A stretch of 49,808 bases of DNA from the NCBI GenBank assembly GCA_937961665.1, contig CALGMO010000102.1, positions 1 to 49,808 on the forward strand, in the 5' to 3' direction. Shown piece after piece: positions 15,821 through 24,086 of this stretch; positions within the stretch are counted from its first letter, which is position 1; every line of letters starts with the position of its first letter. The notes under the pieces are model-generated. The model was not told the origin of the DNA and did no database searches. It was given only the letters and a program-made list of their open reading frames with translations. The translations under genes and the position numbers were made by a program. This DNA comes from an uncultured Fimbriimonadaceae bacterium (GTDB lineage Bacteria > Armatimonadota > Fimbriimonadia > Fimbriimonadales > Fimbriimonadaceae).

Positions 15821-16306
15821 CTAGAGCTCGGACACGTTCGCGTTCGGCGCGACGACCCGATACAGCCTCCACTTGGAGTCGGGCAGGATCAGGAGCCGCG
15901 TGCCGGGCTCCTTGCGGAACAGAAGCTGCACGTCGTCGAACGTGCGGTCCAAGTTGATGCCCAGCGGCGTGGCCAGACGAACCGTGACGTTCGCCACCAT
16001 CAGCGCGTTCTCGCCCCGAACCTCCAGGCTCTTCTCGCTCACCGAGACGTCGGGACGAGAGTCCCGAACGAATTGCGCGATCTGCCGCTTGTTCGCCACC
16101 AGCTCGTTGTTGAACTCCAACTGGTCGCTCAGAAGCTCCACCACGCCGCCGGGGCGTCCTTCTCTGCTCGCGAGAAGGCTCTCCCGCAACGCCTCGCGGA
16201 TGAGCCTCTCGTCGCTCGGTCCCGAGGCCAGCACCGCCTGCAGGATCCCGGCGATCAACAGCAGGACCAGCGAAGTGCCAATGACCCAACCGCGAGCCGA
16301 ACCCAT
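15821..16306 (-). CDS. Membrane-anchored protein of unknown function, coupled to ribF
   Basis: 161 residues. The ATG shares its A with the ribF stop (TGATG), so translation is coupled. One N-terminal membrane span at about 6-27 (GWVIGTSLVLLLIAGILQAVLA). The rest is a soluble alpha/beta domain (DERLIREALRESLLASREG, then VRLATPLGINLDRTFDDVQLLFRKE and SKWRLYRVV). This pattern recalls NTF2/SnoaL-like domains, but that is a guess. No function can be assigned. Confidence 0.75.
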   Translation of the reverse strand: MGSARGWVIGTSLVLLLIAGILQAVLASGPSDERLIREALRESLLASREGRPGGVVELLSDQLEFNNELVANKRQIAQFVRDSRPDVSVSEKSLEVRGENALMVANVTVRLATPLGINLDRTFDDVQLLFRKEPGTRLLILPDSKWRLYRVVAPNANVSEL

Positions 16307-17217
16307 CAGCCGAGCATCCTCCGGACCTTCTGCACGTCCAAGGCCATCTGCCTCTTCAACGCCTCCACGCCATCGAAGGTTTCTTGGCCCCGGATCCTCG
16401 TCAGGAGGTCCAGCTCGATTGCCGCGCCGTACAGATCGTCGCCGGGGTAGTCCAGCAGGAAGGCCTCGATCGCCCTTCGGCGGCCGCCCACCGTGGGCCT
16501 GGTGCCGATGCTCACCGCCGCAGCGAACTCGCCGATGGGCGTGCGGCACCGTCCGGCGTACACGCCGTCGGCGGGCACCGCCTGGTCGCAGGCCAGACCG
16601 AGGTTCGCCGTGGGATAGCCGAGCTGTCGGCCCAGACGCTCGCCGGCCACGACCACACCCTCTAGGCAATACGGACGACCCAGAAGCTCCGAGGCCCGCT
16701 CCATCTGGCCCCCCGCGACCAGGCTTCGAATCGCCGAAGAGCTGACGCGGCACCCGTCTCTCTCGAACGGCGGCACCACGGTGGTGGCGATCCGCTCCGC
16801 AAGCCAAGACGGGGTTCCCTCGCGCCCCTTCCCGAAGGCGAAGTCGTGGCCGACCACCATCGCCTGCGCCCGCAGCGAGCCGACGATCAGCTCCCGGAAG
16901 AACTCCTCGGCGGTCCGCTCCGCGAGGCTGCGGTCGAAAGCGAGCACCACGGCCACCGACGCACCCAGCGCCCGGAGCCTCCGCAGGTTCGACCCGACGG
17001 TGCCCAGGCAGGGTGGGCAGCGTTCGGGAGCCAGCACCGAAGCGGGATGCCGATCGAACGTCACCACCACCGAGGGCAGCGACCTCCCGCGAGCCTCCTC
17101 CACGGCGGTCGAAACGACCTTCTGGTGCCCGAGGTGTACGCCGTCGAACGTCCCGATGCAAACGACGGACCCGTCCCACTGGGGGCGCAACCCCGCCGCA
17201 CCGAGGAACACCAGCAT
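16306..17217 (-). CDS. ribF: Bifunctional riboflavin kinase/FAD synthetase
   Basis: 303 residues, the standard length. The N-terminal FAD synthetase domain (about 15-170) shows CIGTFDGVHLGHQKVV (the nucleotidyl-transferase GxFDGxHxGH motif) and VTFDRHPASVL, and VVGHDFAFGKGREGT. The C-terminal riboflavin kinase domain (about 180-300) shows GRQLGYPTANL and the catalytic region SIGTRPTVGG ... IEAFLLDYPGDDLYG. It makes FMN and FAD. It follows csrA by 41 bases; no FMN riboswitch can fit there. Confidence 0.93.
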   Translation of the reverse strand: MLVFLGAAGLRPQWDGSVVCIGTFDGVHLGHQKVVSTAVEEARGRSLPSVVVTFDRHPASVLAPERCPPCLGTVGSNLRRLRALGASVAVVLAFDRSLAERTAEEFFRELIVGSLRAQAMVVGHDFAFGKGREGTPSWLAERIATTVVPPFERDGCRVSSSAIRSLVAGGQMERASELLGRPYCLEGVVVAGERLGRQLGYPTANLGLACDQAVPADGVYAGRCRTPIGEFAAAVSIGTRPTVGGRRRAIEAFLLDYPGDDLYGAAIELDLLTRIRGQETFDGVEALKRQMALDVQKVRRMLG

Positions 17218-17258
17218 CAGAGAGCGATTCTACCGTCCGACTCGCCCGCCGACCGGAC

Positions 17259-17465
17259 TCAGCCGGGCAGGTCCTCGGGGTTCACCCCGGCGGAGCGCCG
17301 GTTCTCCTCCTGGATCTGCTCGTACACCTCCTTGCGGTGCACGACCACATCCTTGGGCGCCCGGATGCCCAGACGCACCTGCTCGCCGCGGACGTCCAAG
17401 ACGACGATCTCGATGTCGTCCCCGACGATGATGCTCTGATGGACCTTCCTCGTTAAAACCAGCAT
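17259..17465 (-). CDS. csrA: Carbon storage regulator / translational repressor CsrA
   Basis: 68 residues. [20 protein letters not shown] and [23 protein letters not shown] are the conserved CsrA strands that bind GGA motifs in mRNA leaders; the RNA-contact residues L4, R6 and R44-equivalent are present. It sits next to fliW, its protein antagonist, as in many flagellated bacteria where CsrA represses flagellin translation. The C-terminus has a short unconserved tail ([14 protein letters not shown]). Confidence 0.95.
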   Translation of the reverse strand: MLVLTRKVHQSIIVGDDIEIVVLDVRGEQVRLGIRAPKDVVVHRKEVYEQIQEENRRSAGVNPEDLPG

Positions 17466-17510
17466 CGACGCGCCCTCCCTGGCACTCCGCCATCCCGCCG
17501 AGACCGCGGC

Positions 17511-17969
17511 TCAGGCCGCCTTGGTCCCTGCCGGCTGCGGCGCCTGCTCGAACACCCGGTGCTTCATAGTATACGCCTCGTTCTCCAGGATCACCTGTGC
17601 GCCGACCTTCGTCTCGAGGTTGATCACCACCGGCGCGGCGAGATTGAGCGTCATGTCCTCCGGCCGGCCGCGCGGGATCGCCGCCGTGACCAGCAGGAGG
17701 CAGGGCGTCTCCTCCGTCAGCGCGAGCGCGCGGGCCGCGGCGTCCGGAATCTCGGGCGCGTAGTCCGGGCAGTAGGCGCTCGGATCGGCCAGCAGGAACG
17801 CCAGCGAGGGATCCTCGACCGACTGGAGCCAGCGGAACGGGCTTCCCTCGCGCGTCTGCACCAGGACGAACCGAGTCCACTGCGGAAAACCAACCATGCC
17901 TTCCGGTAGCGCCACCACGTCTCCGTCCTGGAATTCGATCGTGCCGAACCGAGTGTTGTCGAGCTGCAT
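17511..17969 (-). CDS. fliW: Flagellar assembly factor FliW (CsrA antagonist)
   Basis: 152 residues from the ATG at 17969. Conserved blocks: FGTIEFQDGDVVALPEGMVGFP, FRWLQSVEDPSLAFLLADPSAY and MTLNLAAPVVINLETKVGAQVILENEAYTMKH in the C-terminal half. FliW binds flagellin or CsrA; when flagellin is secreted, FliW is free to sequester CsrA and flagellin translation resumes. Its place between flgL and csrA is the usual one. The end of flgL is 5 bases upstream. Confidence 0.93.
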   Translation of the reverse strand: MQLDNTRFGTIEFQDGDVVALPEGMVGFPQWTRFVLVQTREGSPFRWLQSVEDPSLAFLLADPSAYCPDYAPEIPDAAARALALTEETPCLLLVTAAIPRGRPEDMTLNLAAPVVINLETKVGAQVILENEAYTMKHRVFEQAPQPAGTKAA

Positions 17970-17974
17970 GCGTC

Positions 17975-18904
17975 TTACCCTTGAATGAAGTCCATCAAGC
18001 TGAGCTTGAACCCCTGCGCCGCCACCGTCAGCGCAGCCTGGTAGGCCGTCTCGGCCACCTTGAATCTCTGGACCGCCTCGGTGAGGTCGACCTCCTCCAC
18101 GTCGGACAGGTCCTTGGTCAGGTCGTCGATGCGCCGCTGGAGCGTCGCGCGCCGCTCCTCCACCTGCTGCAGGCGCGAGCCGACCGAGGCGCGGGCGGTG
18201 TTCACCGCGTCCATCGAGGCCTGGATCTCCCGCAGGTCGTCGCCGCCCAGGCTCGCCAGGTCGCCGTTCTCCAGGTGGAGGCGGATCTGGTCGAGCCGGC
18301 GGTACGCCTCGCTGAACAGCGGCCCTGCGTCCACCGACACCGAGAGGGCCTCGCCGGGACCCGTCTCCACCAGCACCGGCAGAGAGTCCCCGGAGTACAC
18401 GATCGACCCGCCGGTGGGAAGCGCGGTTCCGCCCGGGGGCGTCGGCCCGTCGCTCGGGTCGAGAGAGAACGGCTTGGCCGCCGAGTTCTGCCCCGCGAAG
18501 AGGTAGTTCCCGGTCGGCGACTTGGTGTTGCCGAGCTCCAGCAGCCTCCGCTGGAGGTCGGCGATCTGGCGCGCCATGCTCTGGTGGGTGGGCTGGTCGG
18601 AAGTGCCGTTCGCACCTCGCAGCGCCACCTGGTAGGCGTCGCGGAGCACCCCGTACACGTCGGCCAGGGCGGAGTCGTTGGCGCCCAGAACGCTCTTGGC
18701 GGTGTCCAGGTTCTTCGAGTACTGCTCGGCGGCGGAGCGGAGCGACCTCATGGTGAGCGAGCGCGTGGTGCCGAACGGATCGTCGCGCAGCGAGTTCAGC
18801 CGTCTGCCGGTCACGACGGCCCGCTGCGCCTCGACGTAGCGCTGCTCGCTCTGCGCCACGTTGCGGGCGTAGGTGTCGAACTGGTATCCGCTGCTGATCC
18901 TCAT
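17975..18904 (-). CDS. flgL: Flagellar hook-associated protein 3 (FlgL)
   Basis: 309 residues. The N-terminus MRISSGYQFDTYARNVAQSE and RRLNSLRDDPFGTTRSL is the flagellin-type D0/D1 start (RLNsxsDDP). The C-terminal D1 helices are seen at about 240-305 (VNTARASVGSRLQQVEERRA ... FKVAETAYQAALTVAAQGFKLSLMDFI). It forms the junction between FlgK and the filament. Flagellin is excluded because of the location next to flgK, the family C-terminus and the presence of GNYLFAG. Confidence 0.92.
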   Translation of the reverse strand: MRISSGYQFDTYARNVAQSEQRYVEAQRAVVTGRRLNSLRDDPFGTTRSLTMRSLRSAAEQYSKNLDTAKSVLGANDSALADVYGVLRDAYQVALRGANGTSDQPTHQSMARQIADLQRRLLELGNTKSPTGNYLFAGQNSAAKPFSLDPSDGPTPPGGTALPTGGSIVYSGDSLPVLVETGPGEALSVSVDAGPLFSEAYRRLDQIRLHLENGDLASLGGDDLREIQASMDAVNTARASVGSRLQQVEERRATLQRRIDDLTKDLSDVEEVDLTEAVQRFKVAETAYQAALTVAAQGFKLSLMDFIQG

Positions 18905-18934
18905 CGGTAGCCCCGCTCAGACCCGGCAAATTCG

Positions 18935-20311
18935 CTAGCGGAACATGCTAATCAAATCTTCGGTCATTTGGTTGAAAACCGATAGCATCCTGGCCGCCGC
19001 CTGGTAGCTTCGCTGGAAGCGGAGCATGTTCGCCATCTCGTCGTCGAGCGACACGCCGCTGATGCTCTGCCGCTGCAGGTCGATCTGGTCCAGCACGGCA
19101 CGGAACGAGTAGGCCTCGTTGGACGCGTGGCGCACGTCGCGCCCGATCTCGGCCGCCAGATTCGCGTAGAACTCGGAGAACGTCCGGTCGCCGAGCGCCG
19201 CCAGCTGCCTGTCCCGCAGGCGGGAGAGCTCCAGAGCGATGCCGCCGTCGCCGGCCTTGCCGGTGGTTCCGGTCGCGATGGCCTCCTGGCTGGCCTGCAC
19301 CTCCGCCGAGAGGTCGAAGTCGATCGCCCCATTGGGCGTGTCGTTGAAGAACAGCAGGCCGGTCCGCGGGGGATTCTCCTGCGTCACTCCGGTCGCGTGG
19401 ATGGCGTTGACCTCGGCCCGCAGGGTGTCGGCCAGGGTGTCGAGTTGATCCTGATAGCCGGACAGCTTGTTGTAGCCGTCGAAGTAGCCCCGCAGGGCGC
19501 CGGTGCGCACGTCCACGACCTGCGTGGCGTTGCTGAGCTGGTTCGTTGACGGGTCGAACGTGCGCGGAATCGGGTGCGACTGCAGGTTGTCCACCAGCGT
19601 GAACTGCCCCGAGTAGACCTGCACCGTGCCGTCCTCGAAGCGGTAGGTCACGATGCCGATCTGTTCCGACAGCTTCTGGATCGCCAGGTCGCGCTGGTCC
19701 AGGAGGTCGTTGGGCGTGGCCCCCAAGGCCATCTGCGAGCGGATCTCCGCGTTGAGGCGGCTGATCTCGCTCGACAGCTGGTCGATGGTGCCGAACGTCT
19801 GCTGGATCTGGCCGGCGATCTCCTGCTTCTGCGACTGCACCGCGAGGTAGGCCGACCGGATCTGCAGCGCCAGCGAGCGGCCCGCCGTCTGCACCTGGAA
19901 CCGCATCGCCGTGTTCGAAGGGTTGGACGCCAGGCCGGACCAGGCATCGAAGAAGGCGTTCAGCGCCTGCGAGATGCCAGAGCCCTGCAGGTCCGTGAAC
20001 ACGCCCTCCACGCGCGAGAGCTGGCTGAACAGGGTGTCCATCCGCCCGAGATCGCCCATCACGGTGCTGCGGCGGCCCTCCAGAAACGCGTCGCGGATCC
20101 GGTTCACGCTGCCCACGGTCACGCCGGTTCCCAGGGCGTGGCTTCCCCCAAGGTAGAAGGTGAGCGGATCGGTCGGCTTGAAGTCGACCGTCTGCCGCGA
20201 GTAGCCCGGCGTGTTGACGTTCGCGATGTTGTGGCCCGTGACGTCCAGCCCCCTCTGGAAGGAGCGGAGAGCGCGCGCCGCGATGTCGATGCCGTGGAAT
20301 GCGGAAGGCAT
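18935..20311 (-). CDS. flgK: Flagellar hook-associated protein 1 (FlgK)
   Basis: 458 residues, on the short side for FlgK. The N-terminal rod/hook signature is ALRSFQRGLDVTGHNIANVNTPGYSRQ. The middle contains the FlgK block INRLNAEI-like text (ISRLNAEIRSQMALGATPNDLLDQRD). The C-terminus SGVSLDDEMANMLRFQRSYQAAARMLSVFNQMTEDLI is the rod/hook C-terminal signature. FlgK is the first hook-filament junction protein and needs the FlgN chaperone, encoded 1 base upstream. flgL follows after 30 bases. Confidence 0.95.
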   Translation of the reverse strand: MPSAFHGIDIAARALRSFQRGLDVTGHNIANVNTPGYSRQTVDFKPTDPLTFYLGGSHALGTGVTVGSVNRIRDAFLEGRRSTVMGDLGRMDTLFSQLSRVEGVFTDLQGSGISQALNAFFDAWSGLASNPSNTAMRFQVQTAGRSLALQIRSAYLAVQSQKQEIAGQIQQTFGTIDQLSSEISRLNAEIRSQMALGATPNDLLDQRDLAIQKLSEQIGIVTYRFEDGTVQVYSGQFTLVDNLQSHPIPRTFDPSTNQLSNATQVVDVRTGALRGYFDGYNKLSGYQDQLDTLADTLRAEVNAIHATGVTQENPPRTGLLFFNDTPNGAIDFDLSAEVQASQEAIATGTTGKAGDGGIALELSRLRDRQLAALGDRTFSEFYANLAAEIGRDVRHASNEAYSFRAVLDQIDLQRQSISGVSLDDEMANMLRFQRSYQAAARMLSVFNQMTEDLISMFR

Positions 20312-20312
20312 G

Positions 20313-20786
20313 TCAGGCCGCCTCGTCGATCAGCACGGCCGCCGTGCCCTTCTTGCGGGCGTAGGGCCCCTCGGCCTCGCTGGCCGCCTTGGCCACCAGG
20401 GTCAGCGTGCCGTGGATGTGGTGCATCTCGTTCTCGATCAGCTTCTGGTTCTTGGCGAGCACGGCCTCGACGTTCCGGGCCGCGATCGTCACGCGGTTGG
20501 CCATCGCCTGGACCTGCTGCGCTTCGGCCTTGTCCAGCACGCGCACCAGACCTCGAAGGGAGGGCTCCGCCCCCAGCTCTTCGGCCAGCCCCTTGGCGCA
20601 CGCCACAGCGCGGTCGTCGATCTCCCGCATCTTCGCCAGCAGCTTCTCGAGCTCCGGCTGGAGGCGCTCCACGCGCTGCACGTCCCTGAGCGTGAGCGCG
20701 GCGGTCTGTTCGTGGAGGGAATGGAGCAGCCTCTCCGAGGTGCTCAGCCAATCCCACCAGAGGATCTGCAGTTCCCGAGTTTTCAT
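20313..20786 (-). CDS. flgN: FlgN-type flagellar export chaperone
   Basis: 157 residues, nearly all helical: three predicted amphipathic helices (about 5-50, 52-100, 102-150) as in FlgN. The C-terminal helix with NVEAVLAKNQKLIENEMHHIHGTL resembles the FlgN stretch preceding its substrate-binding end. It directly precedes flgK with one base between stop and start, the usual place for the FlgK/FlgL chaperone. Sequence similarity alone is weak, so the call rests partly on context. SD-like CTAGGAGAGA precedes the ATG. Confidence 0.75.
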   Translation of the reverse strand: MKTRELQILWWDWLSTSERLLHSLHEQTAALTLRDVQRVERLQPELEKLLAKMREIDDRAVACAKGLAEELGAEPSLRGLVRVLDKAEAQQVQAMANRVTIAARNVEAVLAKNQKLIENEMHHIHGTLTLVAKAASEAEGPYARKKGTAAVLIDEAA

Positions 20787-20795
20787 GGTTCTCTC

Positions 20796-21137
20796 CTAGC
20801 TCTTCCCTTGGGCCGGGTCGTCGGCGGCCTCCCGCAGGGCGCGGGCCTTGGCCTGCGCCGCGACCGATCCGGCCAAACTGTCGTACACAACCTTCGCGAT
20901 GCCCAGCGAGCCGGACCGACCCAGCGCCTCGGAGACGGCCTGGTCGAACAGGTCGCGGTACACCTGGCCGCCGAAGGAGTTCTCCCCCTCGCTTTCCGGC
21001 ACGGAGCGCCGCATCGCCTGGAGAAGGTCACGGAAGAACATCGCCTCGATGCCCTCCGCCGCCTTCCGCAGCCTCCGCAGATCCGGCTCCACCCGCTCGG
21101 CGACCTTGGCGTCGTTCAGCAAACCGTCGATCCGCAT
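20796..21137 (-). CDS. flgJ: FlgJ-type rod-binding protein, rod-cap domain only
   Basis: 113 residues from the ATG at 21137, which shares its A with the flgI stop (TGATG). The rod-binding signature is seen as AAEGIEAMFFRDLLQAMRRSVPE, then FGGQVYRDLFDQAVSEALGRSGSLGIAKVVYDSL. The muramidase domain of enteric FlgJ is missing, as in many phyla, so a separate peptidoglycan hydrolase must open the wall for the rod. Periplasmic rod cap in the family. A long open frame upstream of this start is a shadow of flgI. Confidence 0.88.
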   Translation of the reverse strand: MRIDGLLNDAKVAERVEPDLRRLRKAAEGIEAMFFRDLLQAMRRSVPESEGENSFGGQVYRDLFDQAVSEALGRSGSLGIAKVVYDSLAGSVAAQAKARALREAADDPAQGKS

Positions 21138-22333
21138 CACTGCACCTTGATCCTCGCCTTTAACGCGCCCTGCGCCTTGAGGTCCTGCAGGATCGCGATG
21201 ACGTCCTGCGCGCTGAGCCTTAGCTCCTGGAAGATCCTCGCCAGGTCCGCGACGGTCGCGTTGGGGGCAACCACCGCCACCTGGGTCTTGTCCTCGTCGG
21301 CGCTCACGCTCGTCTGGGAGGTCACCACGGTGGTTCCTCCGGCCAGCGGGGTGTCGGGCTGGCTCACGATCGTCTGCTCTTGGATGCGCACCTGCAGGCT
21401 GCCCTTGGCCACGACCGCCGGGCCGACCCGGACGTTGCCGCCCACGACCACGGTCCCCGTGCGCTCGTTGATCACCACAACCGCGGGAATGTCCACCTTC
21501 ACCGTGAGGCCTTCGATCTCGGCGATCGCGTCCACCGGGTTCCTCCCCTCGGGCAGCCGCAGCTGCACGGTGCCTCCGGTCAGCGCGACCGGCTGGTACT
21601 CCGGCTTGGCCTCGGCGAGCCTCTCGGCGATCCGGCGCGCCGTGGTGAAGTCGGCGTCGTCGATCTCCAGGTACAACGAGCCGCCGAACACGAGCTGGGT
21701 CGGCACCGACGCCTCGACGATTCCGCCCCCGGGGATGCGGCCCACGTTCACGTGGTTCTTCTGCACCGAGTTGCCGCCCGCCGTGACGTTGAAGCCGCCG
21801 ATGCTGATCGGACCCTGGGCCACCACGTAGGCCCTGGTCTTGTCCGCCGCGCCGTACAGCGGCGTCTGCAACAGGTAGCCGCCCTGAAGGCTCTTGGCGT
21901 CGCCGATCGACTGCACCGTGACGTCCACGGTGTTCCCGGGCGAGGCGAACGGCGGAAGCTCGCACGTGACCGCCACCGCCGCGATGTTCTTCAGATTCAT
22001 CTGGGTCGGGTCGACGGCCGTGCCGAAGTCGCGGAGCGCGTTCGCGAGAAGCTGCTGGGTGAAGGGCGTCTTCTTCGTGTCGCCCGTGCCCTCCAGCCCG
22101 ATCACCAGGCCGAAGCCGCGCAGCTGGTTGGGCCGAACGCCCCGGAACCGCGCCACGTCCTTGATCCGGACCTCGATCCCCTCGCGCTCGGCCTCGGCGA
22201 TCCTCCGCGTGCGTTCGCGCTCCGTATCCTGGGTTGCCCGCGGGGCCGACGACCCCGCCGGGGTGGGATTCTGCGCCACGGAGAACGCCCCCGCAAGGAG
22301 CCCCACACCGATCATCCAGCGCCTCATCATCAC
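21137..22333 (-). CDS. flgI: Flagellar P-ring protein FlgI
   Basis: 398 residues. A signal peptide MMMRRWMIGVGLLAGAFSVAQ is followed by about 30 residues of low-complexity charged text (ERERTRRIAEAERE) not usual in FlgI. The mature domain starts VRIKDVARFRGVRPNQLRGFGLVIGLEGTGD and contains NLKNIAAVAVTCELPPFASPGNTVDV, both family hallmarks, plus VVINERTGTVVVGGNVR near the C-terminus. FlgI makes the periplasmic ring around the rod. CTAGGAGAAGT-like SD precedes the start. Confidence 0.95.
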   Translation of the reverse strand: MMMRRWMIGVGLLAGAFSVAQNPTPAGSSAPRATQDTERERTRRIAEAEREGIEVRIKDVARFRGVRPNQLRGFGLVIGLEGTGDTKKTPFTQQLLANALRDFGTAVDPTQMNLKNIAAVAVTCELPPFASPGNTVDVTVQSIGDAKSLQGGYLLQTPLYGAADKTRAYVVAQGPISIGGFNVTAGGNSVQKNHVNVGRIPGGGIVEASVPTQLVFGGSLYLEIDDADFTTARRIAERLAEAKPEYQPVALTGGTVQLRLPEGRNPVDAIAEIEGLTVKVDIPAVVVINERTGTVVVGGNVRVGPAVVAKGSLQVRIQEQTIVSQPDTPLAGGTTVVTSQTSVSADEDKTQVAVVAPNATVADLARIFQELRLSAQDVIAILQDLKAQGALKARIKVQ

Positions 22334-22338
22334 TTCTC

Positions 22339-22947
22339 CTAAAAGAGCCAGTCGAGGATGCGCGAGAGGATGCCCTTGCGCTGCTTCTCGCTGATCGCTC
22401 CCTTCCCGTCCACCCGCAGGTCGGCCTCGGCGATGCTCTCGCTCAGGACGGTGTTGTCGGGCCGGACGTCGTCGGGGCGCACGATGCCGGACAGCACGAA
22501 CGTCTGAAGATCCTTGTTCACTCGCACGTACCGCGTGCCCTCGATGACCAGGTTTCCGTTCGGCAGCACCTGCTTCACCACCGCCGACATCCGGGCTTGG
22601 AACTTGCCGACGCTCTGCGTGGTGCCGCTGCCCTTCGAACCGAGGTTGCCGTTGGTGGATCCGCTCAGGTTCGGCACCATCCAGGGCGCGATGGCGCTCA
22701 GGATCGGCACCACCGGCTTGGCGACGGAGTTGGCCTCGGTCCGCTGCGTCTCGGTGGTGGCCGAGAACGTTGCGGTCGAGGTCTCGCTAATGATGATCGT
22801 GACGATGTCGCCCTCCTTCCGCGCGGTGCGGTCCAGGAAGGGGTTCTTGGTCTCGTTCGACCAGAGGGACCCCGGGTTGTCGTTCGCCCCGGCCGAGGCG
22901 GCGCCGTCCTGGGTCCAGAGCAGGATGGCGAGGAGGAAGGGAATCAC
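22339..22947 (-). CDS. flgH: Flagellar L-ring protein FlgH, without lipobox
   Basis: 202 residues. Family blocks: GSLWSNETKNPFLDRTARKEGDIVTIIISETSTA near the N-terminus, FQARMSAVVKQVLPNGNLVIEGTR and VLSGIVRPDDVRPDNTVLSESIAEADL. The last is the strongest FlgH signature. FlgH forms the outer-membrane ring. Most FlgH proteins are lipoproteins, but this one contains no cysteine at all; its first residues MIPFLLAILLWTQDGAASA look like a short ordinary signal peptide. The ATG overlaps the flgA stop by four bases, and no upstream in-frame start is available. Confidence 0.93.
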   Translation of the reverse strand: MIPFLLAILLWTQDGAASAGANDNPGSLWSNETKNPFLDRTARKEGDIVTIIISETSTATFSATTETQRTEANSVAKPVVPILSAIAPWMVPNLSGSTNGNLGSKGSGTTQSVGKFQARMSAVVKQVLPNGNLVIEGTRYVRVNKDLQTFVLSGIVRPDDVRPDNTVLSESIAEADLRVDGKGAISEKQRKGILSRILDWLF

Positions 22948-24080
22948 AAGCGCACCTCCACGGTGTTGGCGTCCACAAGGACGCCGGTATGAACGGTTCG
23001 GGACTCCGTGATCACGCGGACGGACTGACCCACGCGGGCGGCCTCCTGCAGCCGGGCGGGCAGCTCGACGCAGGCGCCCCCGCTCCAGACGCGGAGCCTC
23101 ACCGGCGCCCCGGCCGCGACCCTCGCAAGGGGTCCGCCGTCGGCGGACGTGGCCACGAGACGGAGCGTGCGTCCGGCCTGACGGACCCCGTCGACGTACA
23201 CCCCAACGGTGGCCGAACCGCCCTCGACGTTCGGCGCGAAGCGCTCCACCCGCAACTCGAGGCGTCCGCTCGGAACCCGGCAGTCGGAGGGCCGATCGGG
23301 ACAGGAGAACGCGGCGCCACCTCCCACCGCCTTCGCGGCGTGTTCCACGGCCGCCTGGACGAGCTGCTCATGCCTCACGGTCTGGGCCGCCCGAACAACC
23401 TCGGCGCGAGCCGGAAGCTCGATCCGGCAATCGTCCGGGCTGAGGCCCGCGCCCTTCAGAGCGGAGAGCAGCTGGGCCCGCGTCAGCACCGCCGTGGCGC
23501 CGGCCACCGGCGATCGGCCCAGCTCCAAGGCGCGCAGCCCCTCCGCGCCTTCGCCCGAAACCTCGGCGATATCCCCCAGCCGGTACCGTTCGGCCGTCAC
23601 CTCCGTGCGGCTCCGCACCGAGATGGAGATCCGCCCTGCCGCCGGTGGCGGCGCCGTCGGCCTCGGGGCGGTGACCGGGGGCCGGTCCTCCGAAGCGCCC
23701 TCAACCGCCAGCGTGCCAGCTCCTTCGTCGCCGGGGAACCTGACGGTCGGCCGCTCGCCGCTCGCGAGGTACGGCCTCCCCGAGGGCTCCCGGCCGGATG
23801 GGAACACGGCCAGAGTCAATCGACCCACGCGCCGCTCGTTCTGAACGACCCAGCCGTCGGGCTGCACCTTCGTCGGCGCGCCGTCCTGAACGGCGATCCT
23901 CGGGAAGAACACCCCGCCCGCCTCGTCGGCGAGCCAGCCGCCCTTGGAGAGGAGCCGGGCCGACTTGGCGTACACGATCAGCCCGTTCGACACGAGCCTC
24001 AGATAGCCGGGCCCGTCCACGCGGACCGACACGGTCGCCGACCCGATCCCCAGAACGCAGCTCAGGAACAGCGCCACCAA
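22944..24080 (-). CDS. flgA: FlgA P-ring assembly chaperone with an N-terminal FlgF/FlgG-like domain
   Basis: 378 residues, much longer than a usual FlgA (about 220-240). A signal peptide covers about 1-16. Residues about 17-125 follow the order of the middle domain of FlgF/FlgG: VDGPGYLRLVSNG (compare GDGFFAVLLPDG in FlgG here), a long stretch ending VQPDG, then VGRLTLAVFPSGREPSG and PYLASG. A Pro/Ala linker (about 126-147) leads to the FlgA part. That part has the N-terminal block SVRSRTEVTAERYRLGDIAEVSG, the SAF-like core ELGRSPVAGATAVLTRAQLLSAL, and the C-terminal block RVGQSVRVITESRTVHTGVL. FlgA helps FlgI fold and polymerise around the FlgG rod. Confidence 0.8.
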   Translation of the reverse strand: MVALFLSCVLGIGSATVSVRVDGPGYLRLVSNGLIVYAKSARLLSKGGWLADEAGGVFFPRIAVQDGAPTKVQPDGWVVQNERRVGRLTLAVFPSGREPSGRPYLASGERPTVRFPGDEGAGTLAVEGASEDRPPVTAPRPTAPPPAAGRISISVRSRTEVTAERYRLGDIAEVSGEGAEGLRALELGRSPVAGATAVLTRAQLLSALKGAGLSPDDCRIELPARAEVVRAAQTVRHEQLVQAAVEHAAKAVGGGAAFSCPDRPSDCRVPSGRLELRVERFAPNVEGGSATVGVYVDGVRQAGRTLRLVATSADGGPLARVAAGAPVRLRVWSGGACVELPARLQEAARVGQSVRVITESRTVHTGVLVDANTVEVRL

Positions 24081-24086
24081 CGCCGA

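Noticed and set aside
17218-17258. FMN riboswitch before ribF
   Set aside because: The csrA-ribF gap is only 41 bases, too short, and shows no RFN elements.
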